A stretch of 64,000 nucleotides of DNA from Stutzerimonas kirkiae. Lineage in GTDB: Bacteria; Pseudomonadota; Gammaproteobacteria; Pseudomonadales; Pseudomonadaceae. This document shows positions 61,780-64,000 of the stretch, piece after piece. The translations under genes were made by a program, and so were the position numbers. The stretch is taken from contig NZ_QJUO01000010.1 of assembly GCF_004327335.1 (NCBI RefSeq), positions 1 to 64,000 on the forward strand. The letters are read 5' to 3'. Within the stretch, counting starts at the first letter, position 1; each line of letters opens with the position of its first letter. The notes beneath the pieces are model-generated. The model was not told the DNA's origin. It ran no database searches and saw only the letters and a program-made list of their open reading frames with translations.

Positions 61780-62613
61780 ATGAGCGCACTCAGCACCCAG
61801 GAAAACCACCCAGCGGAACCGCTGGTGGACATCGGCGTCAATCTCACCCACCCCAGCTTCGCCAGCAACCGCCAGGAGGTACTGCAGCGCGCCCATGACG
61901 CCGGCGTAAGGCAGATGCTGCTGACCGGCACCAGCATCGCTGAGAGCGAAAAGGCCCTGGCGCTATGCCATGAACTGGACCCCAGCGGCAGCTCACTCTA
62001 CTGCACCGCCGGCGTTCACCCGCATGACGCCAAGGACTGGCGGGCGGACAGCGCCAGGCAATTGCAGCAGTTGCTGCAGGAAAGCCGGGTGCGCGCCGTC
62101 GGCGAGTGCGGGCTGGACTTCAACCGCGACTTCTCGCCCCGGGAACGTCAACAGGCCGCGCTGGAGGCCCAGTTGCAACTGGCCGCGGAAACCGGCCTGC
62201 CGGTCTTCCTGCATGAGCGTGACGCCAGCCAGCGGATGCTGGAAATCCTCAAATCCGTCCGCGATCACCTCTGCAACGCGGTGATCCACTGTTTCACGGG
62301 TGAAAGGCAAGCGCTCTACGCCTACCTGGACCTGGGGCTGCACATCGGTATCACCGGCTGGATCTGCGACGAAAGGCGGGGCACCCACCTGCAGCAGTTG
62401 GTACGCGACATTCCCGCGGGCCGCCTGATGCTGGAGAGCGATGCCCCTTACCTGCTGCCCCGCAGCCTGCAGCCGCGCCCCAGAAACAACCTGAACGAGC
62501 CCGCCTACCTGGTGCAGGTGCTATACGATGTCGCACGCTGCCGAGGCGAAAGCCCCTCGGCGCTGGCGGCCCACACCACGGCCTGTGCCCGTCGTTTTTT
62601 CAGTTTGCACTGA
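61780..62613 (+). CDS. tatD: TatD family metal-dependent deoxyribonuclease
   Basis: 277-aa TIM-barrel hydrolase that aligns along its length with E. coli TatD. Visible metal or catalytic pieces are [33 protein letters not shown] (metal Glu), FLHERD, IHCFTG and [10 protein letters not shown]. The enzyme has 3'-5' exonuclease activity and is not part of the Tat export complex. It is divergent from the mltF-like gene. Confidence 0.93.
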   Translation: MSALSTQENHPAEPLVDIGVNLTHPSFASNRQEVLQRAHDAGVRQMLLTGTSIAESEKALALCHELDPSGSSLYCTAGVHPHDAKDWRADSARQLQQLLQESRVRAVGECGLDFNRDFSPRERQQAALEAQLQLAAETGLPVFLHERDASQRMLEILKSVRDHLCNAVIHCFTGERQALYAYLDLGLHIGITGWICDERRGTHLQQLVRDIPAGRLMLESDAPYLLPRSLQPRPRNNLNEPAYLVQVLYDVARCRGESPSALAAHTTACARRFFSLH

Positions 62614-62693
62614 TACCCACACCCGCTAAAGCAACTTGCGAAGCTGCCGCTATTGCATAGATGATCGACCCCTCAATCGAAGAAGACCCATTA

Positions 62694-64000
62694 ATGATTG
62701 TCTGGATGCGCGACCTTTCTCTGAAATACAAATTCTGGGCTCTGAATATGGTGACCTTCGTCACCACCCTGCTGCTGGTGTTGTACGCGATACAACTCGA
62801 ACAGCGGACCCGCGGTGTCGATGCGCATGAGGACGCCCGCCAGTACGCCGCCCTGGTCGAAAGCTGGCCCGCCAGCGCGCCGTTGCCCGCTAACGGCAGA
62901 CTGCGATTATTCACCGCCGGCCAGCCGCTGGAAATCGATGGCCAGAAGATCGCGCCCTCCGGCTGGACAGCACTCGAACATGATGCGTTTTTCGGCGATG
63001 ACCCGCTGATCGGCGTCCAGGTCCTGGCCCGTGGCGATGGCCAGCATGTCGCCGTACAGGCCCGCACGCCCAGCTTCGCCCAGGTATGGACCCAGCACTT
63101 CTTCAGCTATGCGGCGGCGGTCCTGGTGCTCATGCTGGCGCTGCTGGCGTCCTCGCAGATCCTTATCCGCTTCCTGCTCAGCCACCTGAACACCCTCAAG
63201 GATGTGATGCTGCACGTCGAAACCAGCGGCGACCTCTCCGTCCGCGTGCCTCTGGACAGCCGTGACGAAGTCGGCCAGATGGCCACCGCCTTCAATGCCA
63301 TGCAATCCGGCTACCAGCGTATCGTCGGCACCGTCGCCAACTCGGCGGCGCGCCTCGACGAGGATGCACGGAGCCTGGCCGCCAACATGGACGAAGTTCG
63401 CCGGGACATGCTCGACCAGCAGAACGAAACCGACCAGGCCGCGACCGCCATCAACCAAATGACCACCACCGTGCATCACATCGCCGAGCACGCGCGCGAC
63501 ACACGGGACCAGTCGCAGAACGCCGACCGCCTCGCCAGCGAGGGCCATCGCGTCGTCGAGCGCGTGGAAAACTCCATCAACAGCCTTTCCCGGGGTGTCC
63601 AGCAGACCGCCGAAACCATCGAGCAACTGGCCGCCGACAGCCAGAAGATCAATGGCGTGGTGAGCGTCATTCACAGCATCGCCGAACAGACCAACCTGCT
63701 GGCGTTGAATGCCGCCATCGAGGCGGCCCGGGCCGGCGAGATGGGCCGTGGATTCGCCGTGGTGGCCGACGAGGTGCGCAACCTGGCCAAGCGCGTACAG
63801 GTTTCCACCGACGAGATCACCCGCATGATCGCCGACCTGCAGGGCATGACCCGCGATGCAGTGGAGTTCATGCAGGAAAGTTCGCTCAAGGCCGATGACT
63901 GCGTACAGCAGGCGCAGGAAGCGGGCCTGGCACTGGAGGCGATTACTGGCGCGGTCGCGCAGATGCGCGAAAGCAATACCCAGATTGCCGCCGCCGCCGA
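62694..64000 (+). CDS. Methyl-accepting chemotaxis protein (3' end outside window)
   Basis: At least 435 codons remain open to the window end. The start is chosen at 62694 ([15 protein letters not shown]); an in-frame ATG at 62661 adds 11 residues. TM1 lies at about 15-37, then a periplasmic domain of only about 100 residues, TM2 at about 138-162, a HAMP domain (about 165-215, [20 protein letters not shown]) and the cytoplasmic helices with the hairpin core [20 protein letters not shown] and [16 protein letters not shown] that binds CheA/CheW. The ligand is unknown. The minus-strand frame opposite it is a shadow. Confidence 0.93.
   Translation, partial: MIVWMRDLSLKYKFWALNMVTFVTTLLLVLYAIQLEQRTRGVDAHEDARQYAALVESWPASAPLPANGRLRLFTAGQPLEIDGQKIAPSGWTALEHDAFFGDDPLIGVQVLARGDGQHVAVQARTPSFAQVWTQHFFSYAAAVLVLMLALLASSQILIRFLLSHLNTLKDVMLHVETSGDLSVRVPLDSRDEVGQMATAFNAMQSGYQRIVGTVANSAARLDEDARSLAANMDEVRRDMLDQQNETDQAATAINQMTTTVHHIAEHARDTRDQSQNADRLASEGHRVVERVENSINSLSRGVQQTAETIEQLAADSQKINGVVSVIHSIAEQTNLLALNAAIEAARAGEMGRGFAVVADEVRNLAKRVQVSTDEITRMIADLQGMTRDAVEFMQESSLKADDCVQQAQEAGLALEAITGAVAQMRESNTQIAAAA

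Noticed and set aside
62907-63674. 255-codon minus-strand frame near the window end
   Set aside because: Lies opposite a chemotaxis receptor whose HAMP and signalling hairpin read correctly on the plus strand up to the window edge.

Overview
ORGANISM. The gene content and order point to a Pseudomonas-like gammaproteobacterium. The run tusDCB-tusE / cysG-serS-crcB-rarA-lolA-ftsK / trxB-aat-ate-infA / clpA-clpS-cspD, the rmf-pyrD pair, cysI followed by a DUF934 gene, plpD near recQ, and REP-like palindromes built around GCGG..TTG.CCGC are all familiar from that genus. The DNA is GC-rich and nearly all coding. Identification to species is not possible from the sequence alone. I see no phage, insertion sequence, CRISPR array or rRNA. 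One tRNA gene is present. LAYOUT. 1-3.3 kb: an OprC-type TonB-dependent copper receptor converges on a D-2-hydroxyacid dehydrogenase, followed by tRNA-Ser(UGA) with its own strong promoter. 3.5-8.1 kb: a YccA-type Bax-inhibitor membrane protein, the tusDCB-tusE sulfur relay for tRNA 2-thiouridine, a glutathionyl-hydroquinone reductase and siroheme synthase cysG. 8.1-14.3 kb (minus strand): ftsK-lolA-rarA-crcB-serS, tightly spaced. 14.4-20.4 kb: trxB, the two aminoacyl-tRNA-protein transferases aat and ate, infA, then clpA, clpS and cspD. Together these hold the writers (Aat, Ate) and the reader/unfoldase (ClpS, ClpA) of the bacterial N-degron pathway. 20.4-29.5 kb: rlmKL, rmf, pyrD, DUF2835, an MFS transporter, an RlmN-like radical SAM enzyme, cysI and DUF934. 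29.5-40.3 kb: acuI-type reductase, sohB, a small SCP2 protein, a DTW-domain enzyme, cysK, a MoxR/VWA pair, DUF2937, a YafJ-type amidotransferase, small membrane and exported proteins, a universal stress protein and a SelW-like redox protein. 40.3-46.7 kb: plpD (secreted patatin phospholipase), a MarR regulator, recQ, a UPF0149 protein and a DUF454 protein. 46.8-54.5 kb: a cell-surface-signalling locus consisting of an ECF sigma factor, a FecR-type anti-sigma factor, a TonB-dependent receptor with an N-terminal signalling (STN) domain, and a large M16 zinc metalloprotease predicted to be an outer-membrane lipoprotein. 54.5-64 kb: nudC, a dienoyl-CoA-isomerase-like crotonase, a P2-type cation ATPase followed by an RssA-like patatin, an MltF-like lytic transglycosylase, tatD, and a methyl-accepting chemotaxis protein cut off by the window end. 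HOW THE GENES WORK TOGETHER. Sulfur metabolism recurs: cysG makes siroheme for CysI, CysK fixes sulfide into cysteine, and TusBCDE moves persulfide sulfur to tRNA. Metal uptake and handling is a second theme (OprC, the sigma/anti-sigma/receptor/protease locus, the P-type ATPase). MOST INTERESTING REGION. The 46.8-54.5 kb locus couples a TonB receptor to an M16 protease, as in the Fus (FusA/FusC) and YddB/PqqL systems that import a host iron protein and cleave it in the periplasm. Here it is instead placed under an iron-starvation-type sigma/anti-sigma pair, whose promoter carries a Fur-box-like spacer, and the protease has a lipobox. Its cargo is unknown.
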